From an uncultured Duncaniella sp. (lineage in GTDB: Bacteria; Bacteroidota; Bacteroidia; Bacteroidales; Muribaculaceae): 64,000 nt of DNA. This document shows positions 52,406-60,962 of this stretch, in pieces. A program made the position numbers and the translations under genes. The notes under the pieces were generated by a model. That model did not search any database, was not told where the DNA came from, and saw only the letters and a program-made list of their open reading frames with translations. The DNA is taken from the NCBI GenBank assembly GCA_910586305.1, contig CAJUGS010000006.1, forward strand, positions 28,890-92,889, read 5' to 3'. Every line of letters begins with the position of its first letter. Position 1 is the first letter of the stretch.

Positions 52406-53368
52406 TCAGAATGCTGAGGGTTTGAGAGAAAGACCGGTCTTCTCGGGAAGCCCGAACATGAGGTTCATGTTCTGCACGGCTTGTCCCGACGCGCCTTTCA
52501 GCAGATTGTCGATGGCGGCGAGGATGAGGAGTTTGGAGCCGTGTTTTTCCACCGATACGACACACTTGTTGGTGTTGACCACCTGCTTGAGGTCTACCGG
52601 CTTTTCAGAGAAGTGGGTGAATGGTGCTCCGTCGTAGAAGTCGGCGTAGATGTCGCGGGCCTCTTGTTCGGATAGCGGGGTGTCGATGTAGGCTGTCACG
52701 AATATTCCTCTCGGGAAGTCGCCGCGTATGGGCACGAAGTTTATCACAGGTTCCTTTCCGTCGCTGTATTTTGCGAGAGTCCGGCCTATCTCTTTTAGGT
52801 GCTGGTGGCGGAAGGCTTTGTAGACCGAGATGTTGTTGTTGCGCCACGAGAAGTGGGTTGTTGCCGACGGCTTCACGCCGGCTCCGGTGGAGCCTGTGAT
52901 GCCTGTGAGGTGTACTTCGCCGTTGAGCTTGCCTGCTGCCGCGAGTGGTAGAAGGGCGAGCTGGATGGCTGTGGCGAAGCAGCCTGGGTTGGCCACCTTT
53001 GATGCGTTGCCTATGGCTTCGGCCGCCACTTCGGGCAGACCGTAGACATATCCTTCCGACTCGTCGCGGAAGTCCTGGGCGAGGTCGATCACTTTCACCC
53101 CCTCGGGGAGTGTGTTCTCTTCCCAGAAACGTGCACTGAAGCCATGGCCCTGGCAGAGGAATACTACGTCGACCGCCGAGAGGTCAAAGTCGGATGAGAA
53201 CACCAGGTCGGTGTCGCCGATGAGGCCTTCGTGGATGTCGGTGACGGGTGCTCCTGCATTCGATGTGGAGTGTATCCACGCCACCTCCGTCTCCGGGTGA
53301 TTTATGAGGAGGCGGAGCAGTTCGCCTGCGGTGTAGCCCGCGCCTCCTATTATACCTGCTTTTATCAT
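52406..53368 (-). CDS. argC: N-acetyl-gamma-glutamyl-phosphate reductase
   Basis: 320 residues. Nucleotide-binding GIIGGAGYTAGELLRLL at residue 5, then VIDLAQDFRDE, and the catalytic cysteine in KVANPGCFATAIQLALLPL, and TGITGSTGAGVKPSATTHF. It reduces N-acylglutamyl phosphate to the semialdehyde with NADPH. It overlaps argG by four bases and precedes argD by eight. Length and motifs match the longer type I ArgC seen in Bacteroidetes. Confidence 0.95.
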   Translation of the reverse strand: MIKAGIIGGAGYTAGELLRLLINHPETEVAWIHSTSNAGAPVTDIHEGLIGDTDLVFSSDFDLSAVDVVFLCQGHGFSARFWEENTLPEGVKVIDLAQDFRDESEGYVYGLPEVAAEAIGNASKVANPGCFATAIQLALLPLAAAGKLNGEVHLTGITGSTGAGVKPSATTHFSWRNNNISVYKAFRHQHLKEIGRTLAKYSDGKEPVINFVPIRGDFPRGIFVTAYIDTPLSEQEARDIYADFYDGAPFTHFSEKPVDLKQVVNTNKCVVSVEKHGSKLLILAAIDNLLKGASGQAVQNMNLMFGLPEKTGLSLKPSAF

Positions 53369-54567
53369 GCTTTACCGTTGCGTTTCTGGACGTTGTGGTA
53401 TATCTTCATCTGGTTGCCGAGAATCTTGGTGAATCCCTTGACGTCTTCGGCGCTCCAGGCCTTGTTGACCTCGCCGTATTCGCCGAAGTCGGTTTTCATG
53501 AGGTCGAATGGCGAATCTACGCCCACGAGTGTGAAGCTGTAGGGACGGAGGGTGAGTTCGACGGTGCCGCTCACGTTGGCCTGCGAGCTTTCAAGATAGG
53601 CCTCCATGTCGCGCATCACAGGTTCGAGATACTGCGACTCGTGGAGGAACATTCCATACCATGTGCCGATCTGGTCCTTCCAGTACTGCTGCCATTTGGT
53701 GAGGGTGTGTTTCTCGAGCATCTTGTGGGCTGCGATTATCACTATGGGTGCTGCCGCCTCGAATCCCACTCGGCCCTTTATGCCTATGATTGTGTCGCCG
53801 ATGTGCATATCGCGTCCGAGGCCATAGCGCAAGGCTATGCGCTCCACTTCTCTGATGGCTTCAACGCGGTCGGGTATCTCACGGCCGTTGACAGCAGTCA
53901 GTTCGCCCTTCTCGAATGTCAGTTTCAGTGTTTCCTCGCCTTTCTCGGTGATCTGGCTGGGATATGCGCTTTCGGGAAGAGTGAGCTCGGAGTTCAGTGT
54001 CTCCTTGCCGCCTATTGATGTGCCCCAGAGGCCTTTGTTGATGGAATACTCCATTTTCTTGAAGTCTGCCTCAAAGCCATGCTTCTTCAGATAGTCTATC
54101 TCATACTCGCGGGTGAGGGTCATGTCGCGAGTGGGTGTTATAATTTCGATTTCGGGGGCGAGAATCTGGAATGTGAGGTCGAAACGCACCTGGTCGTTGC
54201 CCGCTCCGGTTGAACCGTGTGCTACGGCGTCGGCGCCTATTTTCTTTGCGTACTCGATGATGGCGATTGCCTGGAAGACGCGCTCCGAGGAGACACTGAT
54301 GGGATAGGTGCCGTTGCGGAGCACGTTGCCCGCGATCATGTACCGGATGCTCTTGTCGTAGTATTCGGATGTGATGTCGAGGGAGGCGTGTGAGGCGGCT
54401 CCGAGCTGAAGTGCCCGCTGCTCGATGCGCTCAAGGTCGGCTGGGGAGAATCCTCCGGTATTGGCCAGTGCGGTGTGTACTTCGTAGCCGAGGTCTTCTG
54501 ACAGATACTTTGCGGCAAACGAGGTGTCAAGGCCGCCGCTGAAGGCAAGAACAACTTTCTTTTTCAT
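53365..54567 (-). CDS. argG: Argininosuccinate synthase
   Basis: 400 residues. ATP pyrophosphatase loop VVLAFSGGLDTSFAAKYLSE at residues 4-23; VAHGSTGAGNDQVRFDL and TPTRDMTLTREYEIDYL follow, and SINKGLWGTSIGGKETL, all ArgG hallmarks. It joins citrulline and aspartate using ATP. It follows the GNAT gene by 90 bases with no promoter match in the gap, so it most likely shares the transcript that starts near 55320. Confidence 0.95.
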   Translation of the reverse strand: MKKKVVLAFSGGLDTSFAAKYLSEDLGYEVHTALANTGGFSPADLERIEQRALQLGAASHASLDITSEYYDKSIRYMIAGNVLRNGTYPISVSSERVFQAIAIIEYAKKIGADAVAHGSTGAGNDQVRFDLTFQILAPEIEIITPTRDMTLTREYEIDYLKKHGFEADFKKMEYSINKGLWGTSIGGKETLNSELTLPESAYPSQITEKGEETLKLTFEKGELTAVNGREIPDRVEAIREVERIALRYGLGRDMHIGDTIIGIKGRVGFEAAAPIVIIAAHKMLEKHTLTKWQQYWKDQIGTWYGMFLHESQYLEPVMRDMEAYLESSQANVSGTVELTLRPYSFTLVGVDSPFDLMKTDFGEYGEVNKAWSAEDVKGFTKILGNQMKIYHNVQKRNGKA

Positions 54568-54657
54568 CGTAGTATGTTGTTGTAGTGTGTTTTATTGTTT
54601 TTGATAATATATGGTTGTTTGTTGGCGTGGAAGTGATTGCGCTATCAAGTTATAACG

Positions 54658-55284
54658 CTATTTCAGGTGCAGGAGTTTTGCTACCTTGTTTTTTATCCAC
54701 ATCCAGTAGGGGCGGAATTTTGAAGGGCGTGTCAGTCCGGCCTTGGGGTCGTAGAGCATTCCTGTGCATAGGCACATACGCCTGTTGTTGCGTTCGAGAA
54801 TGTCATAGTTGACACATCCTTTGCAGCCTTCCCAGAACTCGTCGTCGGCGGTGATTTCTGAAAATGTCACCGGCATATATCCCATCTTTGTGTTCATCTT
54901 CATGACGGGCAGTGATGTGGTGATTGAGAAAATCTTGGCATATGGGAATCTCATGCGGGCGAGTTCGAATGTTTTTGCTTTGATACGGGCAGCCAGTCCG
55001 AGTCGTCGGAACTCGGGGTCGACGATAAGGCCCGAAGTGGCCACATAGTCACCATGCTCCCAGCTCTCGATGTAGCTGAAGCCAATCAGACGGTCGTCGC
55101 AGAGGGCTACAACGGCTTTTCCTCCCGAGATTTTTTTTGCTATATACTCGGGTGAACGGCGCGCTATGCCTGTGCCTCTCTGGAGGGCCGATTCGTAGAT
55201 GAGGTTGACGATTTGCTCGGCGTACTTTACGTGGTCGTCTGTAGCAAACATCACCTTAATCTGGTCATTGTTCATCTGACTCAA
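54658..55284 (-). CDS. GNAT family N-acetyltransferase, probable N-acylglutamate synthase
   Basis: 208 residues. The GNAT core is seen at about 15-140: a beta-strand with GLIVDPEFRRLGLAARIKAK (acyl-CoA loop R/Q-x-x-G-x-A equivalent RRLGLA), and a KMGYMPV strand near residue 130. Cysteines at WEGCKGCVNYDIL and RMCLCTGML form a possible metal or redox site. As first gene of the arginine operon it may make the N-acylglutamate that ArgB uses; the Bacteroides thetaiotaomicron homologue in the same position has been proposed for that role. The operon otherwise has no argA or argJ. Confidence 0.8.
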   Translation of the reverse strand: MSQMNNDQIKVMFATDDHVKYAEQIVNLIYESALQRGTGIARRSPEYIAKKISGGKAVVALCDDRLIGFSYIESWEHGDYVATSGLIVDPEFRRLGLAARIKAKTFELARMRFPYAKIFSITTSLPVMKMNTKMGYMPVTFSEITADDEFWEGCKGCVNYDILERNNRRMCLCTGMLYDPKAGLTRPSKFRPYWMWIKNKVAKLLHLK

Positions 55285-55324
55285 ATTGTGTTGTAAGGGG
55301 ATAGAATTGATTTCATTCAGTTCG

Positions 55325-55332
55325 CAAAATTA
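55325..55332 (-). promoter_or_regulatory. Promoter -7 box of the arginine operon
   Basis: TAATTTTG on the minus strand, exact TAnnTTTG, 40 bases before the ATG at 55284. It would drive all eight arginine genes; no other promoter match was found down to 47161. No ARG-box-like operator was recognised. Confidence 0.55.
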
Positions 55333-55404
55333 ATAAAATAATATCAATTTTGCTCTTGATTGAGTGTTTATACGGCGATTTTGTCGCAAAAACGTGCCGT
55401 AATA

Positions 55405-55426
55405 TAGAAATTTTTAAAAATTTCTA
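55405..55426. repeat. 22-base perfect AT palindrome at the porin stop
   Basis: A perfect inverted repeat made almost wholly of A and T, with the centre TTTTTAAAAA, includes the stop codon of the porin gene. It may be a protein-binding site or a weak terminator; its stem would be thermodynamically weak. Confidence 0.6.
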
Positions 55427-56446
55427 AAATTTCACCACCAGCTCGGCGCAGATTCTGTCGTTGTCGCCCATGGCCGGTGTCACACTTCGTCGGTAGAAGT
55501 ATTTTTCATAGGAAAGCTTCACGTCACATCGGACGCGTGTCGCAAGATAGGTCAGTGTTCCGCCTGCAGTGACGCGGTTGCGGCCGGGATGGTTGGTGAG
55601 AAGCAGTCCCTTGCTGTCGCGCACTGCTGTGGAGTGGTCGGTCATACCGTCGAAGCGCGCCTGGAACGAGGCCTGGCGGAACACTCCGGCTTTGACCGGG
55701 AAATGATAGTCGGCCCACAGATTGTATCCATGGGTTGATTTGTGTCGGTTGTGTGTGTAGTGTTTGTAGATATATTCGCCCTCTACGATCCAGTGTCCGC
55801 AGGTCCAGTTGACGCTTGCGCCTGTGAGGTTGGTCCTCACGCTGTCGGGCACGATGGTCTGGAATCCTGTGGCTATGGTGACGTTGCCTGTGGAGAGCTG
55901 CGCCTTGGCGGCATAGGCCAGGGTGGATACCCACACGTTCTGGTCGGTGATCGATGTGGGGTTGAATGCTCCTCCGTCGAGGCTCAGAGTGGAGCCGGGG
56001 AGGGTGAATGTGTAGGATAGCTTGGCTCCTACTCCGCGCACGTTGTTCATCTCGATGCCCACGAAGGAGTGGTTTGGGAAGATGTAGTTGCCGGGTGCGC
56101 GGAAGCAGTCGGTGCCGAACGGCAGGCGGAATTGTCCGGCCTGTAGGGCCAGTGACTGCCATAGTCCGAGTTTTCCCCATGCGTCGAGAATCTTCATTGA
56201 TCCGCGGTCGCAGAGGTCGGTCTGTATGAAGTAGCTGACGGACGGGGCTATGGCTCCCGAGAGTTGCAGACGTGCGTTGCGCATCTGAAACCGTCCCTTT
56301 CCATCGGCTGTGGAGTACTCATAACGCGCTCTTAGCGCGCCGTGGATGGCGGGCTTGTAGTCCACGCGCGATTCTTCGGCCATGGCCGGTGATGTGGCTA
56401 TGGCTGCGAGTAGCGTGGCTATGAGTGCGTTTGAGTAGGGTTTCAT
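55424..56446 (-). CDS. Porin family outer-membrane protein (OprP/OprO-like)
   Basis: 340 residues with a signal peptide (about 1-23, ends SPAMA). The early motif VDYKPAIHGALRARYEYS and GRFQMRNARLQLSGAIAP match the phosphate-selective porin O/P type; alternating strands continue to a C-terminal ICAELVVKF ending in F, as required by the BAM complex. The gene lies nine bases after the ECF sigma factor gene and is probably co-transcribed with it. Substrate is unknown; phosphate or other anions are only a suggestion from the family. Confidence 0.85.
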   Translation of the reverse strand: MKPYSNALIATLLAAIATSPAMAEESRVDYKPAIHGALRARYEYSTADGKGRFQMRNARLQLSGAIAPSVSYFIQTDLCDRGSMKILDAWGKLGLWQSLALQAGQFRLPFGTDCFRAPGNYIFPNHSFVGIEMNNVRGVGAKLSYTFTLPGSTLSLDGGAFNPTSITDQNVWVSTLAYAAKAQLSTGNVTIATGFQTIVPDSVRTNLTGASVNWTCGHWIVEGEYIYKHYTHNRHKSTHGYNLWADYHFPVKAGVFRQASFQARFDGMTDHSTAVRDSKGLLLTNHPGRNRVTAGGTLTYLATRVRCDVKLSYEKYFYRRSVTPAMGDNDRICAELVVKF

Positions 56447-56455
56447 TGATGTTGT

Positions 56456-57046
56456 TTATACTGCGAGAGAGATGTTTTTTTCGGCTGCGAGACGGCGTAT
56501 GTTCAGGATGGCGTAGCGCATACGGCCCAGGGCTGTGTTGATGCTGACACCTGTGGCTTCGGCAATTTCCTTGAACGACATATCCCGGTAGTAGCGCAGG
56601 ACCACTACTTCGCGTTGGGAGTCGGGGAGTGCCATCACGAGAGCGCGCAGATCGTCGTTGACCTGTAGTGACACAAGGTCGTCTTCGATATTTCCTTCAC
56701 AGAGGTCGCGACGGTTGAGAAGGTCGGTGTTTTCTTCGTCGGTCGACACGGCGTTCTCCACTTTTTCCTGTCGGAAGTTGTCAATGATAAGGTTATGGGC
56801 TATTCTTGTGAGCCAGGCGCTGAACTTGTTCCTCTCGGAATATCGTCCCTGCTTTATGGTGACGATTACTTTGACGAATGTCTCTTGAAAAATGTCGTCG
56901 GCCAGATCCTTGTTCTTGACGATGTGGAATATGTAGGAATATACTTTCTGCTTGTGGCGCTCAAGCAAGACGTCAAACGCCTCGTTGTTGCCGTTGGCAT
57001 AAGCTTCGACCAGCTCGCGGTCGGTCAGCTCAGTCAGTTTCTGCAT
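56456..57046 (-). CDS. ECF subfamily RNA polymerase sigma factor
   Basis: 196 residues from the ATG at 57046 (MQKLTELTDREL); 30 upstream in-frame codons belong to the leader. Region 2 is seen in HIVKNKDLADDIFQETFVKV and KFSAWLTRIAHNLIIDNFR, and region 4 in LPDSQREVVVLRYYRDMSFKEIAEATGVSINTALGRMRYA, both typical of ECF factors. No anti-sigma gene is adjacent; the porin follows instead. The stimulus is unknown. A promoter with ATTG, a 20-base gap and TATCTTTG lies 132 bases upstream, leaving a long leader. Confidence 0.92.
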   Translation of the reverse strand: MQKLTELTDRELVEAYANGNNEAFDVLLERHKQKVYSYIFHIVKNKDLADDIFQETFVKVIVTIKQGRYSERNKFSAWLTRIAHNLIIDNFRQEKVENAVSTDEENTDLLNRRDLCEGNIEDDLVSLQVNDDLRALVMALPDSQREVVVLRYYRDMSFKEIAEATGVSINTALGRMRYAILNIRRLAAEKNISLAV

Positions 57047-57366
57047 TGTTGTATCCTTTGATTGGTTAGCGTAGCAGTGTTTCGATAGGCAGGCGGGTTT
57101 AAAATTAATGTAATTGCTGTGTTTGTTAATAATCATTAAATTAAGAAAGGTTGTGCAATAATTGTACTTTCAATCATGCAAAGATAGAGAATTGTTGTTT
57201 TGTCTGCAATTTCATTAATATTATTTAACTGTGTTTTTACAATAAATCATATTTCATTTCTCTGTCCAGGATTGTTATACTACAAAGACTCTGTCCGACA
57301 ATTCATCCGCTTGCTCGGCTTTGTGTCTTATGTCATCATCAAGTTAGCATATATAAAGGAATATTT
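57047..57366. other. Divergent intergenic region between the sigma factor and zeta-toxin genes
   Basis: 320 AT-rich bases. The left half is the ~130-base leader of the sigma factor gene, whose promoter is at 57179-57210. No consensus promoter was found for the plus-strand zeta gene, nor any stable hairpin or credible coding frame. Confidence 0.55.
57179..57210 (-). promoter_or_regulatory. Promoter of the ECF sigma factor-porin unit
   Basis: Minus strand: ATTG at 57210-57207, a 20-base spacer and TATCTTTG at 57186-57179. Confidence 0.6.
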
Positions 57367-57924
57367 ATGGATTCAGAGCTCTACATAATATCGGGATGCA
57401 ACGGGGCTGGTAAGACCACGGCTTCGTTCACTCTGCTCCCCGATGTTCTCGGAGTCGACGAGTTTGTCAACGCCGACGAGATCGCTGCGGGGCTTTCTCC
57501 GTTTAATCCCGCCAAAGTGGCCATGGATGCCGGACGTCTGATGCTTAAGCGCATCGGCGACCTGATGGCCAAGCACAAGACTTTCGCGATAGAGACCACG
57601 CTTGCCACACGAAGCTATGCCGGTCTTATCGACCGTGCCCACAAGCTGGGCTATGTGGTGCATCTCATGTACATATGGCTTGCCTCTCCGCTCGAGGCTA
57701 TACAGCGAGTGGCCATGAGGGTGAGCGAGGGCGGTCATAATATTCCTCGCGACGTGATTGTGCGCCGCTACTACAGGGGTATCAATAACCTCAAGAACAT
57801 TTTTATGCCCAGGGTGGACTCCTGGATGCTTATCGATAATTCAATGGGGCGCCAGCACGTGGTGGCTACAAATGAATGTGTGATAGACAGGAGTGTCTAT
57901 GATAGAATTCTCAATGATGACTGA
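57367..57924 (+). CDS. Zeta-toxin-like P-loop kinase
   Basis: 185 residues. Walker A is GCNGAGKTTAS near residue 10; NADEIAAGLSPFNP follows, with the aspartate placed like the catalytic base of zeta toxins, then AIETTLATRSY and a late basic region RVSEGGHNIPRDVIVRRYYRG with probable phosphate-contacting arginines. These are features of the zeta toxin / UDP-N-acetylglucosamine kinase family, which poisons peptidoglycan synthesis by phosphorylating UDP-GlcNAc. Chromosomal homologues in Bacteroidetes are often orphan ATPases whose role is not shown. It overlaps a small downstream gene, described next. Confidence 0.82.
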   Translation: MDSELYIISGCNGAGKTTASFTLLPDVLGVDEFVNADEIAAGLSPFNPAKVAMDAGRLMLKRIGDLMAKHKTFAIETTLATRSYAGLIDRAHKLGYVVHLMYIWLASPLEAIQRVAMRVSEGGHNIPRDVIVRRYYRGINNLKNIFMPRVDSWMLIDNSMGRQHVVATNECVIDRSVYDRILNDD

Positions 57925-58117
57925 CGCGCAGCTTGTGATATATTTCGGACGGATAGAGCGTGGTCTTCAGCTGTCGGTGCTCCGCACTCTAAGAAACAAA
58001 GCTATGCTCGGGCGCGATGTCGTGTATGCGCGTGTCGACGGTCGGCCGTTTGTCATGCCGGCCCGTGAGGCTCTTCGCATCTACGAGGCGTCTGCCACGT
58101 CGGGCGAGCGGCGTTGA
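57899..58117 (+). CDS. Small protein overlapping the zeta-toxin-like gene
   Basis: 72 residues from the ATG at 57899, which has AGGAG six bases upstream; later ATGs at 57914 and 57917 would give 67 or 66. The core TDAQLVIYFGRIERGLQL, LRNKAMLGRDVVYARVDG and RPFVMPAREALRIYEA is charged and soluble, with no DNA-binding or membrane motif that I recognise. It overlaps the kinase gene by 26 bases, so the two are translationally linked. The toxin-first order differs from classical epsilon-zeta operons. It could be an antitoxin; that is inference. Confidence 0.7.
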   Translation: MIEFSMMTDAQLVIYFGRIERGLQLSVLRTLRNKAMLGRDVVYARVDGRPFVMPAREALRIYEASATSGERR

Positions 58118-58151
58118 GGCCGACCGTCGTGGTTCAGTAGATATAGACAGA

Positions 58152-58190
58152 AGGCCGCTCCCACTTTGTGTGCGTGAAGGGGAGCGGCCT
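58152..58190. terminator. Hairpin between converging zeta unit and glgP
   Basis: 10-bp perfect G+C-rich stem AGGCCGCTCC / GGAGCGGCCT (58152-58161 with 58181-58190), 19-base loop. It can serve both converging transcripts; no long T run on either side. Confidence 0.55.
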
Positions 58191-58221
58191 CGGATATGTT
58201 CAGTGTTGTACTGTCAGTCTA

Positions 58222-60783
58222 TCAGATCCAGCGCACGAATGCGAAGTCCTGACGGTGGGGGAGATTCTCGTTCCAGGGATAGAGACGGAAGCTGTAGCGG
58301 AACACGCCCGGATCGCGGAGTTTGTCCGTGCACTCGAAGGTGACGATGTTGCCCTCCTTCGAAATTGTTTTGAAGGGAATGGTGTAGACACGCTTGGTCT
58401 CGTTGTCGACAATCTTGTCTACCACGAGTTCGAGGCGGAGGTCGTCGGCAAGGCCGTTGGTGTCAATCTTCACTGTGCTGGAGAATACCTGGCCGGTGAT
58501 GTTGTTCTGGTGGATGTCTTCCTTGGTGTGTACGTCGAGCACTTTCACGCCGTCCCAGGCAGCTGCCACTTTCTCCTTCCATGCGGCAATCTCTTTTGCG
58601 AGCTTGTCGCCGTCGGCTGCGAGTGCGTTGAAACGCTTGGCCTCGGGCTGGTAGAAGCGGTCGATGTAGTCCTCGATCATGCGCTGCATGGTGTACTGGG
58701 GAGCTATGTGGCCGATGGAGCGCTTGATATACTGGATCCACTCGGGCGAGTAGCCCTTGGAGTTCTTGGCGAAGTAGAGGGGGATAATCTCGTTCTCAAG
58801 CATCGAGTAGATAGTGGCTGCGTCGAGCTTGTCCTGCTGGCCCTGGTCGGTGTAGGTGCGCTTCTCGGTGAGAGCCCATCCGGCTTTTTCGTCGAGACGG
58901 TAGCCTTCATACCACCAGCCGTCGAGTACTGAGAAGTTGAGCACGCCGTTCATCTCGGCCTTTTCGCCCGATGTGCCGGAGGCCTCGAGGGGACGGGTGG
59001 GGGTGTTGAGCCAGATGTCGACACCGGTGACGAGACGCTTGGCCACAATCATGTTGTAGTCCTCAAGGAAGATGATCTTGCCCTGGAACTGGGGCATATG
59101 CGAGATCTCCATGATGCGCTTGATGAGACCCTGGCCTGCGCCGTCGGCGGGGTGGGCCTTGCCGGAGAATACGAACTGCACGGGGAACTGCTCGTTGTTG
59201 ACGATGCGGGCCAGACGGTCGAGGTCGGTGAAGAGCAGGTGGGCGCGCTTATAGGTGGCGAAGCGACGGGCAAAGCCGATGATGAGCGCGTTGGGGTTGA
59301 TGCGTTCGAGAATCTTGATCACAGCCGAGGGATCGCCCTGGTTGGCGAGCCACTTGGCCTTGAAGTCGCGCTTGACGAAGTTGATGAACTTGTTCTTGAG
59401 GGCTGTGCGCATATCCCAGATCTCGTCGTCCTTGACCTTGAAGATGTTCTCCCAGGCCTTGGGGTCGCTTTGGTGTGAGAACACCTGCTCGCCGAGCTTG
59501 TCGGCATAGAACGATTTCCACTCGCTTGCGGCCCATGTGGGCATATGAACGCCGTTGGTGACGTAGCCTACGTGGCTTTCCTCCCATGAGTAGCCTTTCC
59601 AGAGTCCTGCGAACATCTTCTTGGACACTTCGCCGTGGAGCCAGCTCACACCGTTGGCCTCCTGGCAGGTGTTGAGGGCGAATACGCTCATTGAGAAGCG
59701 GTCCTGGCTGTCGGGGTTCTCGCGGCCCATGTTCATGAGGTCCTGCCATGAGATGCCCAGACGTGCGGGGAAGTTCTGGAGATACTTGTGGGCGAGGCCT
59801 TCGTCGAAGTAGTCGTGGCCTGCGGGCACGGGGGTGTGAACGGTGTAGAGCGACGATGAGCGCACGAGCTCGAGGGCTGTCTGGAAGTCGAGGTGCTTCT
59901 CTTCCACGTAGTCAGCGAGACGCTGGAGGTTGAGCAGCGCTGCGTGGCCTTCGTTGCAGTGGTAGATGGTGTGGTTGATGCCGAGTTTCTTGAGGGCGAG
60001 CACACCGCCGACGCCGAGAAGATACTCCTGCTTGATGCGGTTCTCCCAGTCGCCGCCATAGAGTTTGTGGGTGATTGAGCGGTCAAACTCGGAGTTCATG
60101 TCGAAGTCGGTGTCGAGCAGGTAGAGATTCATGCGGCCCACGTTGACGCGCCAGATGTGGCTGTAGATGATGCGGTCGTGGTAGGGCACTTCGAGAATCA
60201 TGGGGTGGCCGTTCTGCTCGGTCACCTGCTCGATGGGGAGCTGGTTGAAGTTCTGGGGCTCGTAGTTAGCTATCTGCTGGCCGTCTACGCTGAGCGACTG
60301 GGTGAAGTAGCCGTAACGATAGAGGAAGCCGATGGCGGTCATGTCGACGCGGCTGTCGGATGCCTCCTTGATATAGTCGCCGGCGAGCACTCCGAGGCCG
60401 CCGGAATAAATCTTGAGACAGTTGCACAGACCATACTCCATGGAGAAGTAGCTCACAGAGGGGATATCGGTGCGCATGGGCTCGGCCATATAGGCCTTGA
60501 ACATCTCGTATACGTGGGCCATGCGGTCCATGAGAAGATTGTCGGCCATCACTTCCTCGAGGCGCTCGGATGAGAGCTGCTGGAGGAGCATGACGGGGTT
60601 TTCGCCTGTGGCGCGCCACAGATCGTGGTCGAGGTCGCGGAAGAGGTTTTTAGCCTCGGAATTCCACACCCACCAGAGGTTGCGGGAGAGCTTTTCGAGA
60701 GGCTTGAGTGCCTCGGGGAGCTGTGCCTTCACGGTGATGTCGCGCCATACAGGAGCGTTGGTGTTACTTACGGGAAGTTTCAT
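58222..60783 (-). CDS. glgP: Alpha-glucan phosphorylase (GT35)
   Basis: 853 residues. The N-terminal DUF3417 segment begins RNLWWVWNSEAKNLF; VSYFSMEYGLCNCLKIYSGG and HCNEGHAALLNLQRL follow. The PLP-phosphate region is NTPTRPLEASGTSGEKAEMN with the cofactor lysine K608. The enzyme cleaves alpha-1,4 glucan ends with phosphate to glucose 1-phosphate. It is of the short, DUF3417-containing type, common in Bacteroidetes. It lies 179 bases after glycogen synthase on the same strand; a TATCTTTT near-match at 60813-60820 might be its own promoter. Confidence 0.95.
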   Translation of the reverse strand: MKLPVSNTNAPVWRDITVKAQLPEALKPLEKLSRNLWWVWNSEAKNLFRDLDHDLWRATGENPVMLLQQLSSERLEEVMADNLLMDRMAHVYEMFKAYMAEPMRTDIPSVSYFSMEYGLCNCLKIYSGGLGVLAGDYIKEASDSRVDMTAIGFLYRYGYFTQSLSVDGQQIANYEPQNFNQLPIEQVTEQNGHPMILEVPYHDRIIYSHIWRVNVGRMNLYLLDTDFDMNSEFDRSITHKLYGGDWENRIKQEYLLGVGGVLALKKLGINHTIYHCNEGHAALLNLQRLADYVEEKHLDFQTALELVRSSSLYTVHTPVPAGHDYFDEGLAHKYLQNFPARLGISWQDLMNMGRENPDSQDRFSMSVFALNTCQEANGVSWLHGEVSKKMFAGLWKGYSWEESHVGYVTNGVHMPTWAASEWKSFYADKLGEQVFSHQSDPKAWENIFKVKDDEIWDMRTALKNKFINFVKRDFKAKWLANQGDPSAVIKILERINPNALIIGFARRFATYKRAHLLFTDLDRLARIVNNEQFPVQFVFSGKAHPADGAGQGLIKRIMEISHMPQFQGKIIFLEDYNMIVAKRLVTGVDIWLNTPTRPLEASGTSGEKAEMNGVLNFSVLDGWWYEGYRLDEKAGWALTEKRTYTDQGQQDKLDAATIYSMLENEIIPLYFAKNSKGYSPEWIQYIKRSIGHIAPQYTMQRMIEDYIDRFYQPEAKRFNALAADGDKLAKEIAAWKEKVAAAWDGVKVLDVHTKEDIHQNNITGQVFSSTVKIDTNGLADDLRLELVVDKIVDNETKRVYTIPFKTISKEGNIVTFECTDKLRDPGVFRYSFRLYPWNENLPHRQDFAFVRWI

Positions 60784-60962
60784 ATTAAAACGGTTAGTAT
60801 TTTCTATATTCTAAAAGATAGGTGTAGTTGGCTATATGTTTCGGAATCTGTGTATGATATATTCCTTGTGTCAGATAGTCGACACGGAAGTGGCCTCGCC
60901 GGCTATGGCCTGTTGCGGTCCTTTGTCCGGCGGTGGGTGGCCGTTCCGTGTTGTCGTGGGGG

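Noticed and set aside
57200..57388. 62-codon hydrophobic plus-strand frame upstream of the zeta-toxin-like gene
   Set aside because: It overlaps the start of the real gene in another frame, has AT-rich composition that favours hydrophobic codons, and has no promoter.
60784..60962. Possible terminator or regulatory RNA between glycogen synthase and glgP
   Set aside because: Only short imperfect dyads around 60893-60955 were seen, without a T run or a stable stem.
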